A DNA stretch of 64,000 bases from Paraburkholderia xenovorans LB400 (GTDB lineage: Bacteria; Pseudomonadota; Gammaproteobacteria; Burkholderiales; Burkholderiaceae), in assembly GCF_000013645.1 (NCBI RefSeq), contig NC_007953.1, forward strand, positions 1,407,780-1,471,779, written 5' to 3'. Below are positions 56,586-64,000 of the stretch, in pieces. The position numbers and the translations under genes were made by a program. How positions within the stretch are numbered: the stretch's first letter is position 1; every line of letters starts with the position of its first letter. The notes under the pieces are model-generated. The model searched no databases and was not told the origin of the DNA. It saw nothing but the letters and a program-made list of their open reading frames with translations.

Positions 56586-56686
56586 GGCCGACTCTCTGTC
56601 GGCAATACTGCGCCTTTGCGCTCCCTGCTGAAACAGTTTGTGAAAAACTCGGCGCCGCGAATACGGACCCGAAGCAATTGATGCTG

Positions 56687-56851
56687 TTATACCGCTGGTC
56701 CCTCGGGCGGTTCTTCCCGAACCGCGACGGCGATGGAACTCCCGACGATCGAGATTATTCCGACGATCGAAACGAGACTCAGCGTTTCGCCCCATATGCA
56801 GAAGCCGCAAAACATGGCCGGCTTCGTCGTTGCGTAATATACAGCCAGATA
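56687..56851 (-). pseudogene. EamA/DMT transporter C-terminal relic
   Basis: The minus strand reads ATTKPAMFCGFCIWGETLSL and VSIVGIISIVGSSIAVA then a stop, the pattern of the last two spans of drug/metabolite (EamA) exporters (FGWLxWGExLs...GxxLIxxG). Only this end remains. Confidence 0.5.
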
Positions 56852-57118
56852 TAGTGAATTCTTTGTCGTCCCGACGCGCGGGTAAGCAAGCGTAGTCGGG
56901 AGCCCGACACGCGCGCGCCTGCAGAAACACGCCCGCGCGCTATCGCATGACATATATACATATTCCCAAACGTCATTTATCCGGCTCATCTCGCGGCCTG
57001 TAGACTACCGGAAACTGGCGGCGCCTCGTTGGGTGCTCGCGCTTGCCGGAGTACGACGGCGCTTCGGCCAGCCGCTCGTACAACGGTTCACAAACTGGCA
57101 CGAAGCATCTGAAAAGAA
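56852..57118. other. Intergenic before the ABC binding-protein gene
   Basis: Nothing coding is supported. It should hold the promoter of the downstream gene. Confidence 0.3.
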
Positions 57119-58141
57119 ATGAAAAACGGTATCCGGGGTTCAGTTGTAAAGCGTCTGGCGCATGCCATGGTCCTTTGCGGAGCAGTAATGCTCGCGTGCC
57201 CAGCGCACGCCGAGGGTAAGATCAGCATCGCGCAGCAATTCGGTATCGGTTATCTGATCCTCGATGTCGTCCAGGACCAGCACCTGATCGAGAAATACGG
57301 CAGGCAGGAAGGGCTCGACATCAAGGTTGAATGGCGCACCATTTCCGGCGCGACAGGCATGAACGAAGCTCTGCTTGCCGGCGCCCTGGACGTAGTGTCG
57401 GCCGGCGTGCCGCCCATGCTGACGGTCTGGGATCGAACCCGCGGCCGGCAGAACGTCAAGGCTGTCGCCGCGCTCGGCTCGATGCCCAATTATCTGCTGA
57501 CCAACAATCCCAACATCCGCACGCTCAAGGACTTCACCGACAAGGACCGCATCGCCGTGCCGGCGGCGGGCGTCGGCTTCCAGTCGCGTACGCTGCAGAT
57601 CGAAACCGCCAGGGTCTTCGGCGACAGCGACTACAAACGATTCGACGCCATCTCGGTCAGCTTGCCGCATCCTGATGCGACCGCCGCGCTGATCGCAGGC
57701 CATACGGAAATTGACGCTCATTATTCGAGCCCGCCGTTTCAGTATCAGGCACTGGAGCATGCCAACATCCACAAGGTGCTCAGTTCCTATGACACCCTGG
57801 GTGGCCATGCCACGTTCAACGTGCTGTACGCAACGCAGAAGTTTCACGACGAAAATCCGAAGACGTACCGCGCCTTCTACGACGCGCTGGCGGAAGCGGC
57901 TCGCATCATCAACAGCGACAAGAACGCCGCTGCCGCTGCCTATATCCGCGTAGAGCACTCCACCTTGCCATTGACGCTGGTCCAGAAGATCGTCACCGAT
58001 CCAGAAATCGAATTCACGATTTCCCCGCAACGCAGCTTCGTCTACGCGAACGAACTCAACCGGCTCGGTGTCTTGAAGAACAAGGCTGCGTCGTGGAAGG
58101 ATTACTTCTTCCCTGAAGCGTATGCGTTGCCGGGTAGCTAA
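57119..58141 (+). CDS. ABC transporter substrate-binding protein (nitrate/sulfonate/taurine type, SsuA/NMT1-like)
   Basis: The 340-residue protein has a signal peptide (cleaved near CPAHA-EG, residue 31) and the SsuA/TauA fold: ISIAQQFGIGYLILDVVQDQ, EWRTISGATGMNEALLAGALD (with the binding-site GxxxxxALxxGxxD) and AVPAAGVGFQSRTLQI. It binds small oxyanion or amine-like molecules in the periplasm for import. No permease or ATPase gene is next to it, so it must use partners elsewhere or is an orphan. A terminator follows. The adjacent Rieske oxygenase gene is convergent. Confidence 0.85.
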   Translation: MKNGIRGSVVKRLAHAMVLCGAVMLACPAHAEGKISIAQQFGIGYLILDVVQDQHLIEKYGRQEGLDIKVEWRTISGATGMNEALLAGALDVVSAGVPPMLTVWDRTRGRQNVKAVAALGSMPNYLLTNNPNIRTLKDFTDKDRIAVPAAGVGFQSRTLQIETARVFGDSDYKRFDAISVSLPHPDATAALIAGHTEIDAHYSSPPFQYQALEHANIHKVLSSYDTLGGHATFNVLYATQKFHDENPKTYRAFYDALAEAARIINSDKNAAAAAYIRVEHSTLPLTLVQKIVTDPEIEFTISPQRSFVYANELNRLGVLKNKAASWKDYFFPEAYALPGS

Positions 58142-58145
58142 CTCA

Positions 58146-58173
58146 GGCCGCCGCGGTTTGACGGCCGTTTTTT
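58146..58173 (+). terminator. Rho-independent terminator after the binding-protein gene
   Basis: GGCCG (58146-58150) and CGGCC (58162-58166) form a stem followed by GTTTTTT. A second inverted pair CCGGTC/GACCGG (58221-58241) lies behind it and could serve the convergent gene. Confidence 0.65.
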
Positions 58174-58285
58174 CGACGGTGGCTTCCCGGTATGGTGTCG
58201 TGTTTCACAAGCGAAGCCAGCCGGTCCCGGTTTTCGACCGGTCCGGCCGCTTACCGATTTCCTGGCCGCGCCGCCCGGGTTCCCC

Positions 58286-59365
58286 TCAACCGGCATACGC
58301 CATGGTCAAGCCCATCTCCCTGAGCAGGCGGCGGTAGCCGACCGAAGTCCGGTCCGCCGCGAAATGCGCTTCGGCCTGCATGTCGAGCGGCAGATCTTCC
58401 GGCCTCTGCCGTTCGACAATCGCCTGGTCTTCCGCAAAGATCTGCGCGTTAAAGGCATAGACGTCGTCGAGCGATCCGGTGGTATCGAAATTTCGCGTAA
58501 TGGGAACGAACAGCCTGGTTTTGCGTGCTGAGACTGGGCTTGCTGCATTCAGAATGTTCAGCCGCCCTTCGTTAGGGAAATGCACGGTCAAGCGGGCGCA
58601 AAACGGCGGGTAAATCTCATAGACGCGCAGCCAAGAGAAGTCGTCGGGGGCAAGATGCTGCAGTGCCTTGGGGTAATTGCTGACATTGCTCCAGTATTCG
58701 GTGCGCAATCCGAAGTCGGTGAATTCCGTTTGGTACATCGGAACCTCGGGCCGGTTACGGTCCGCAAATGCGTCGTGATGGACGAATGCGAAATGCGCGA
58801 CGTCGACAAATCCCTCGACCTGGCGGCCAGCCGATCCCGCGATGTCGACGAAAGGCGGCAGGATCGACTGACAGAGCGGATCGCCCCATGAAGGCATTGG
58901 CGGCAGGTTCGCTTCGCCACCCTGAGGATTCAGGCAGGTCCAGACGAGACCATAGCGCTCTACGGCCGGAAACACGGTCAGCCGGAATTTTGCGGAAGGC
59001 TTCAACTCAGGTTGAGCGGGAATCTTACGGCATTGACCGTCTGCTGCGTATCGTAGGCCATGATAAGCGCAGACCAGTTCATCACCCTCGACGCACCCCA
59101 TGCTCAACGGTACGCCCCGGTGCGGACACAGGTCCCTCGCCACATGGACACCGGCAGGTGTCCGGTAAGTCACCAGTTCGAGATCGAGAAGCGTCACAGC
59201 TACCGGCGAGGATTTCACATCGACACTGCGGGCAACCGGGTACCACTGTCTGGCCAGGATGCGCCAGTCTTCCGCACTGAACGTACATCGCGGCGGAAGA
59301 AATTCCTGAGGCATGTCACGCTGGGCGGATGCCGTTGGCTTATCTGTATCGCTCAGGACTTGCAT
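58286..59365 (-). CDS. Rieske non-heme iron oxygenase, alpha subunit
   Basis: The 359-residue protein has an N-terminal Rieske domain with CPHRGVPLS and CAYHGLRY (ligands of the [2Fe-2S] cluster) and a catalytic domain with the mononuclear-iron facial triad region EGFVDVAHFAFVHHDAF. It resembles single-component oxygenases of the phenoxybenzoate dioxygenase or vanillate demethylase type, which hydroxylate or demethylate aromatic or sterol substrates with the help of a reductase. No reductase gene lies next to it. I chose ATG 59365; a start at 59425 is also open. Confidence 0.85.
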   Translation of the reverse strand: MQVLSDTDKPTASAQRDMPQEFLPPRCTFSAEDWRILARQWYPVARSVDVKSSPVAVTLLDLELVTYRTPAGVHVARDLCPHRGVPLSMGCVEGDELVCAYHGLRYAADGQCRKIPAQPELKPSAKFRLTVFPAVERYGLVWTCLNPQGGEANLPPMPSWGDPLCQSILPPFVDIAGSAGRQVEGFVDVAHFAFVHHDAFADRNRPEVPMYQTEFTDFGLRTEYWSNVSNYPKALQHLAPDDFSWLRVYEIYPPFCARLTVHFPNEGRLNILNAASPVSARKTRLFVPITRNFDTTGSLDDVYAFNAQIFAEDQAIVERQRPEDLPLDMQAEAHFAADRTSVGYRRLLREMGLTMAYAG

Positions 59366-60033
59366 GATGTTATCGGTTCCATCTCGGACAAGAAGAGGAC
59401 TGCATTGGATGTCATCGAACGGCATAGCGGTGCGCTATATCCGTTCGTATACATCGGTTGCAATTTTCGCGCCAACGCACGGATCGGGATTTCACGCGTT
59501 TTACCGCGAATATACCAGGGAAAAAGCGGACAACGAAGAGACCCGATGTGAATCCCTACGCACGGAGGCAGTGCGCAGGTCCGGTTCGATTCCCGTTACT
59601 AGTGCATCGGGTATCTGGCGTGCAAGACCATGCACCGCCTTTTGCACGCTTCATTCCGGAGTGCAGGACCTTCCACAGATGCATCGTCGTTGGCATCGTT
59701 GTCCAGAGCGGCACGTAAATGTATTGTTCGGCCGCGAAGCGCGACTTCTTCCCTTCGTCAAACCTGATTCCACTATCGATGCAGTCCGGATGTCGAGTAC
59801 CGATTCGGCTATGCTCCCAAACGCAATCCTTCAGGAGCGGACGTAGCAGACGCGGCCTGTCGTGATTAGTCATTGGAGTCTTCAGGTGCCCCAGCGTAGA
59901 TCCGCGTGGCCGCTTGCTCGGTTGGGGGCATGACATCAAAACTAACCCGTGGCTCGACCTTTTCAAATCAGGCCAGGGGTCTCTGCTGGCGAGGCACAGA
60001 CTGCCAGCTCGGCCGCCCTCGACGAACAGCCGC
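59366..60033. other. Intergenic between Rieske oxygenase and LysR genes
   Basis: About 670 bases without a supported gene. A T-loop-like GGTTCGATTCCC at 59582-59593 has no tRNA around it. The long minus-strand frame here lacks any family pattern. Confidence 0.35.
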
Positions 60034-61002
60034 TTATATTCGCCCCCGCTCAACGGCCACTTTCGAGCCTGGAACAGCCCCCTTCCAAGGCATCTCCTTG
60101 CGATCCCAAGGCGGTTCATCGCCGAACGCCTCGGCGAGGTAATCGACGAACCGTCGCACTTTGAGCGGTATGCGCCGCGCGCTCGGATAAACTGCTTGAA
60201 TCGTCAGATCAGCCGGGCGATAGTCCGGCAGCAGCGCCACGAGTTCGCCGCGCCGGATGTGCGCGCCGAACACGAAGGTCGGACCGTACACGATGCCCGC
60301 TCCGGCAAGAGCGGAGGCGAGCAGCATCTGCGTATTGTTGGCCGTCATCCGGCAAGGTCCGTCGATCACGTGCGCGCGGTTTTTCCCGTCGCGCAGCGTC
60401 CAGTCTCCGGCCGACACGGCCTCGCTGAACACAAGTCGTTGTGCATGCATCAGGTCGTCCGGCTTGCGCGGCGTTCCATGGCGCTTCAGGTAGGCGGGAG
60501 ACGCACACACGACCATTCGGCACAGCGCAAGCCGGCGCGTTACAAGTCCCGGGTTCTCCAGCCGTCCTATCCGGATTGCGACGTCAACGCCCGCCTCGAT
60601 GAGATCGAGGTAGCGGTCTCCGAGCAGCACTTCCACGTTGACGTGCGGATGGTCCTCCAGGTAGCGCGCTACAACCTCGCCCAGGTGCATCGCGCCGAAC
60701 GTGGCCGGCGCCGCGACACGCAGCACACCGCGCGCCGTGCCTTGCGAATCGCTCGCTTCCCGCCTCGCTTCGTCGAAGGCTTCGAGAATCCGCTTGCAGC
60801 GTTCGTAGTAAGTCTGGCCAGTATCGGTCAGACTCAAGCGCCGGGTGGTGCGCTGGAGTAGCCGCGCATTCAGTTCGGCCTCGAGAGCGCTCACGTGTTT
60901 GCCGGCCATCGCTGCCGATAGCCCGAAGCGGCGTGCCGCCGCGGCAAAGCTGCCTTCCTCGACAGCGGCGACGAAAACGCCGAGGCTTGTGAGTCGGTCC
61001 AT
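60034..61002 (-). CDS. LysR-family transcriptional regulator
   Basis: The 322-residue regulator starts MDRLTSLGVFVAAVEEGSFA, has the LysR helix-turn-helix (AAAARRFGLSAAMAGKHVSALEA, split here) at about 18-45, and the substrate-binding domain from about 90 (GVLRVAAPATFGAMHLGEVV). It belongs to the large LysR group (DsdC/PecT-like) that usually controls the divergent neighbour, here the hydrolase gene at 61118 (115 bases apart). ATG 61002 lies near an inverted repeat suitable as its binding site. Confidence 0.9.
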   Translation of the reverse strand: MDRLTSLGVFVAAVEEGSFAAAARRFGLSAAMAGKHVSALEAELNARLLQRTTRRLSLTDTGQTYYERCKRILEAFDEARREASDSQGTARGVLRVAAPATFGAMHLGEVVARYLEDHPHVNVEVLLGDRYLDLIEAGVDVAIRIGRLENPGLVTRRLALCRMVVCASPAYLKRHGTPRKPDDLMHAQRLVFSEAVSAGDWTLRDGKNRAHVIDGPCRMTANNTQMLLASALAGAGIVYGPTFVFGAHIRRGELVALLPDYRPADLTIQAVYPSARRIPLKVRRFVDYLAEAFGDEPPWDRKEMPWKGAVPGSKVAVERGRI

Positions 61003-61016
61003 TTGGTCCTCCGATT

Positions 61017-61033
61017 CGATAACATTATTATCG
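61017..61033. promoter_or_regulatory. Candidate LysR operator
   Basis: CGATAA-CATTA-TTATCG is a perfect inverted repeat with AT-rich centre in the divergent promoter region, compatible with the T-N11-A LysR box. Confidence 0.55.
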
Positions 61034-61117
61034 ACTGTGCGCACCGGATCGGCAATTATCAAACTGGGGGCTTGAATCTACTATTCGGAGACTACCTAAC
61101 GGACGAGGAGCACGGAA

Positions 61118-62281
61118 ATGGAAATCAAGTCGAACGGTACGCGGATTCATGTCGTGCAGCGGGGCAGCGGCGAGTTGGCGCTGGTGTTCCTGCACTACTA
61201 CGGCGGCTCGTCGCGCACATGGGACGAGGTAGCAAGCGAATTGTCCGACCGGTATCGAATCGTCGCCACCGACCATCGCGGCTGGGGCGCTTCGGAGGCG
61301 CCCGCCGACGGCTATCGCATTGCCGATCTTGCCGCCGATGCCGAAGGCGTCATCGAAGCGCTGGGACTGCGGCGTTACGTTCTGGTCGGCCATTCGATGG
61401 GCGGCAAGGTTGCTCAACTTATCGCATCGCGTCGGCCGGGAGGGCTCGAAGGTCTTGTGCTCGTCGCGCCTTCGCCTCCGTCGCCGACGCCCCTTTCCGA
61501 CGAGCAACGTGCGACGTTGACCGGCGCGTATCAATCGCGCGAATCGGTCGAATTCGTAATCGATCACGTCTTGACCGCGAAATCGCTCACCGCCGCGCAC
61601 CGCGAGCAAGTCATCGAGGACAGCCTGAGGGGCGCGCCGCAGGCTAAGGCGGCGTGGCCAAACGTGGCCATGCGCGAAGACATTACCGCGGCGGTGGCGT
61701 TAATCGACGCGCCGACCATCATCATCTCCGGCGAGCTTGACCAGGTGGATCGCGTCGCAACACTGCAGGCCGAGCTGCTGCCTCACATCCCGCACGCGGC
61801 AATGCACGTGCTGCCCGGCACGGGACACTTGTCGCCGCTAGAAGCGCCGGCCGAGGTGGCGCGGCTTATTGCGCGATTCGTCGCAGCGATCGAGGGCAGC
61901 TCCGTTGTGTGCAGTTTGCCCGAGCAGGTTCCAGTCGCTTTCGACGCGGCGTTGAACGCCGGCGATCTCGATGTCCTGCTCAGTATGTTTAGCAATCAGG
62001 CCACGATGCGGATGACGAATGGCGAGGTGATACAGGAAAACCTCGCCGGATTGCGCATCGGACTGGCTCAGTTACTGGCACTGCGCCCGCATATCCGTAA
62101 CGAAGTGCGTCGTGTACTGACGAGCGGCGACATAGCCCTCGTCCTGCTCGACTGGACCCTCAACGGGACACTACCGGACGGCCGGGAGCACGAGGAGCGC
62201 GGTACCGCTACACAGGTCATGGAAAGGGGCCGCGACGGTGGGTGGAAGCTGCGGATCTCCAATCCGTCCGGGCTGAACTGA
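61118..62281 (+). CDS. Alpha/beta hydrolase fused to a SnoaL-like domain
   Basis: The 387-residue protein joins two domains. Residues about 1-262 are an alpha/beta hydrolase: LVFLHYYGGSSRTW (oxyanion side), VATDHRGWGASEAP, the nucleophile elbow VGHSMGGKVAQL, ISGELDQVD (acid) and LPGTGHLSPLEAP (catalytic His). Residues about 270-385 resemble a SnoaL/DUF4440 fold (AFDAALNAGDLDVLLSMFSN ... VLLDWTLNGTLPDG). The hydrolase resembles haloperoxidase-like or peroxidase-independent esterases; the fused domain could bind small hydrophobic ligands. It is divergent from a LysR gene that probably regulates it. GGAGCACGG-type ribosome-binding site precedes ATG 61118. Confidence 0.85.
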   Translation: MEIKSNGTRIHVVQRGSGELALVFLHYYGGSSRTWDEVASELSDRYRIVATDHRGWGASEAPADGYRIADLAADAEGVIEALGLRRYVLVGHSMGGKVAQLIASRRPGGLEGLVLVAPSPPSPTPLSDEQRATLTGAYQSRESVEFVIDHVLTAKSLTAAHREQVIEDSLRGAPQAKAAWPNVAMREDITAAVALIDAPTIIISGELDQVDRVATLQAELLPHIPHAAMHVLPGTGHLSPLEAPAEVARLIARFVAAIEGSSVVCSLPEQVPVAFDAALNAGDLDVLLSMFSNQATMRMTNGEVIQENLAGLRIGLAQLLALRPHIRNEVRRVLTSGDIALVLLDWTLNGTLPDGREHEERGTATQVMERGRDGGWKLRISNPSGLN

Positions 62282-62686
62282 ATGGCATCGAAGGTGCGCC
62301 GCCGTAAACGACCGGCAAGGATGTTCAAGCTGCTCCTGTCCGGCTCGAGCTTGATGCCGGCATCGCCGGGACATCGAACTGCCCCGCGATGCGCGGCCAC
62401 TGGCGCCAGGCAATTGCCTTCCCGGAAATCTGGTTGCGTGTGACTGCCCTGGCATATCTGAAGGGGCGTACGGGAGCGACTCTTAAGTGAGCGAAGCCCC
62501 ATGAAGGTGTTGGGCCCGGAGCAGACCTTCCTCAACTGGTCGGTGATGAACCAGTCGGGCATATTGCCGTGTCGCCAGACGCGGTGACGCATGCAACCAG
62601 CCGCCGCGTCAGAGCGCATGCCCGAAGTTTGCTATCAATCGCGAGACTGAACCTGTTCGGCGAAGATTGCTACCCCCGGAGCCCTC
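62282..62686. other. Intergenic after the hydrolase gene
   Basis: About 400 bases with no supported gene between convergent genes. No clear terminator could be placed. Confidence 0.35.
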
Positions 62687-63745
62687 TTAAAATGTCACAG
62701 CCGTACGCAAGCTGGCGACAGCCATGGCATTCAAACGAATCTGATATTGCTGCGAGTAGTTGAGTGTATAACCGGTGGATGTACCCGGTGCCGCAACCGG
62801 ATACGCATTACCGCCCAATACGGTTCCCGCCTTAATGAGGTTACCCGCGTAAACATTGCCATTAAGCTCGTAATAGGTCCTGTAGGTAGGCGTCGTCAAG
62901 TTGGGGCGCACCGCCGAAGCTATATACGTCGTCACGCCGTTGATAAACGACACGCTGCCATTGGTCAGCGTGTAGGTCGTGCCGTCGACGCTTGAGGAAA
63001 TGCCTCCTGCGGCCATCAACGCTGAGATTGTCGTACCGCTCGCGACCGGATTTGGCGCGTTGCTCGTTGTGGAACCGGCGTAATCTGCAACCGTATAGGT
63101 ATCAGCGACCTCGGTCGCAGTGTATTGCAGATATGCGGCACCAGGGGTCCAACTCGACGACGCGCCAAGCAATGACGGGTTGTAGTAAAGCGAATTAAAC
63201 CATTGCGCCAGATTAGCCGGAGCGGCCTTGACGGCTCCATTCAGGGGGACCACCGAAAGATTGCTGCGCAGTTGGCTTTCTACAACTGTCACACCATCCG
63301 CCGCAAGAGTGTCGACCTCAATACCGGTACCCCGGTAACTCACATTGTTCAACGACCCAGAGCCCACGACTATTGCACCCTTGATTAAATAGCGCCCAAC
63401 GGCAAAGGTGGTTGGAAGACTCAGCGAATTGGCAATCGACGTCGGCGCTGAGCCGTTCAGTGGTTGTTTGCCGCCGGTGGACGGCGACGCGGCGATCGAC
63501 GCATGCGATTCATACAGATGGTTAACGCCATTCGTAGGCGTACCTGAAATCGGCAGTGACCAGTCGATGCTATATGAGGCATTCGGCGCTAGCGCAAACT
63601 GTTCGAACGTCTTCTGGTCGGCGCTCAGGGTAGATTGGTTAGCAGTGGAAGACGAGCTGTTATTTCCATTTCCCCCGCCACACCCTATCAGTACAGCCGA
63701 CAAAACAGCCGCGATAGGAATTCCCGGTCGATGGATGCCTGTCAT
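62687..63745 (-). CDS. Putative secreted lipoprotein of unknown function
   Basis: The 352-residue protein begins MTGIHRPGIPIAAVLSAVLI and has a lipobox VLIG-C followed by a Gly/Asn/Ser-rich linker (GCGGGNGNNSSSSTANQST). The long mature part is rich in Ser/Thr/Gly/Ala and beta-prone (YSIDWSLPISGTPTNG, TYTVADYAGSTTS) with no cysteines or catalytic motif that I recognise. It is likely anchored to the outer membrane and extracellular or periplasmic. ATG 63745 is the start used here because it directly precedes the signal; the frame is open to 63790. Confidence 0.7.
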   Translation of the reverse strand: MTGIHRPGIPIAAVLSAVLIGCGGGNGNNSSSSTANQSTLSADQKTFEQFALAPNASYSIDWSLPISGTPTNGVNHLYESHASIAASPSTGGKQPLNGSAPTSIANSLSLPTTFAVGRYLIKGAIVVGSGSLNNVSYRGTGIEVDTLAADGVTVVESQLRSNLSVVPLNGAVKAAPANLAQWFNSLYYNPSLLGASSSWTPGAAYLQYTATEVADTYTVADYAGSTTSNAPNPVASGTTISALMAAGGISSSVDGTTYTLTNGSVSFINGVTTYIASAVRPNLTTPTYRTYYELNGNVYAGNLIKAGTVLGGNAYPVAAPGTSTGYTLNYSQQYQIRLNAMAVASLRTAVTF

Positions 63746-63790
63746 TTTTCTTGGCGTATAGCCCGGCAAGCGCGAGCGCGGTATATGCAA

Positions 63791-64000
63791 AACGCATGGT
63801 TTTTTCTCGTTGTGGTCAGCATGTTGTGGTCAGCATTCTGTTATCGGTAAAAGCCGCAAGATTTTATGCCTTACAAAGCCCTTTGAGTTTCATTGCATCC
63901 CGGTTGAGTGGTATTCGTGGGAAGTAGGTACAAAGACTGCGATACGCTGGTTCTGGCGCCGGTGCCCGCACCCCCCGCGAAGCTTCTTGCCCGTGCCCGC
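63791..64000. other. Window end, no gene recognised
   Basis: Upstream region of the lipoprotein gene. The last 60 bases contain a short repeated GGTGCCCGC/CGTGCCCGC pattern that cannot be judged at the window edge. Confidence 0.3.

Noticed and set aside
59578..59600. T-loop-like sequence GGTTCGATTCCC suggesting a tRNA
   Set aside because: The T-stem does not pair beyond two bases, and no acceptor stem, D-arm or anticodon arm could be drawn around it.
59556..60119. 187-codon minus-strand frame between Rieske oxygenase and LysR genes
   Set aside because: It overlaps the LysR 3' end and has no recognisable domain or plausible start signal.

Overview
This window looks like a secondary replicon (second chromosome or chromid-type megaplasmid) of a high-GC Burkholderiaceae bacterium, most likely of the Paraburkholderia/Caballeronia group. 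The strongest evidence is a complete replication and partition locus near the middle: a Rep_3-type initiator gene (33958-35361, minus), about 1 kb of origin DNA carrying helically phased iterons (35421-36209), and parA-parB (36417-38599, plus). The carbohydrate gene content and the numerous gene relics also fit such a replicon.

Left arm (1-33.5 kb). Positions 1-2759 are a scar of broken genes: frameshifted asparaginase, truncated Rieske ferredoxin, and an aromatic-acid transporter remnant fused to a porin remnant. Small genes follow (DUF1488, entericidin, a small basic protein), then the 8.6 kb cyclic beta-1,2-glucan synthase gene. Next is a sugar-acid module: L-fuconate dehydratase with a CUT2 ABC importer (13.6-18.7 kb). 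A cation/proton antiporter, protein-L-isoaspartate methyltransferase and an alcohol dehydrogenase come next. At 24.1-31.1 kb lies a full Weimberg-type oxidative D-xylose pathway (xylB, xylC, xylD, xylX, xylA) whose own transporter and an upstream GH3 glycosidase have decayed. A HipBA toxin-antitoxin pair with duplicated operators sits beside the replication gene.

Origin and par region (33.5-41 kb). Iterons, AT-rich DNA, a perfect 23-bp inverted repeat before parA, a 35-bp palindrome after parB and about 2.5 kb of gene-free DNA make this the maintenance centre of the replicon.

Right arm (41-64 kb). After an IS630 relic, ppnP and a lipoprotein gene comes the most unusual locus: a three-gene operon (43990-46803, minus) encoding MotB-like and MotA-like stator proteins and a chimera of a cyclic-nucleotide-binding domain, a Crp-like winged helix and FliG-like repeats, preceded by a sigma-28 (FliA) promoter-like sequence. 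A second sigma-28-like promoter precedes a PilZ-domain gene at 55.5 kb. The two together suggest flagellum-coregulated motility accessories. The rest comprises an acyltransferase, a metal-type two-component system, hydrolases, an AraC/SDR divergent pair, an ABC substrate-binding protein, a Rieske oxygenase, a LysR/hydrolase divergent pair and a lipoprotein, with degraded genes in between. No tRNA, rRNA or CRISPR array was seen.
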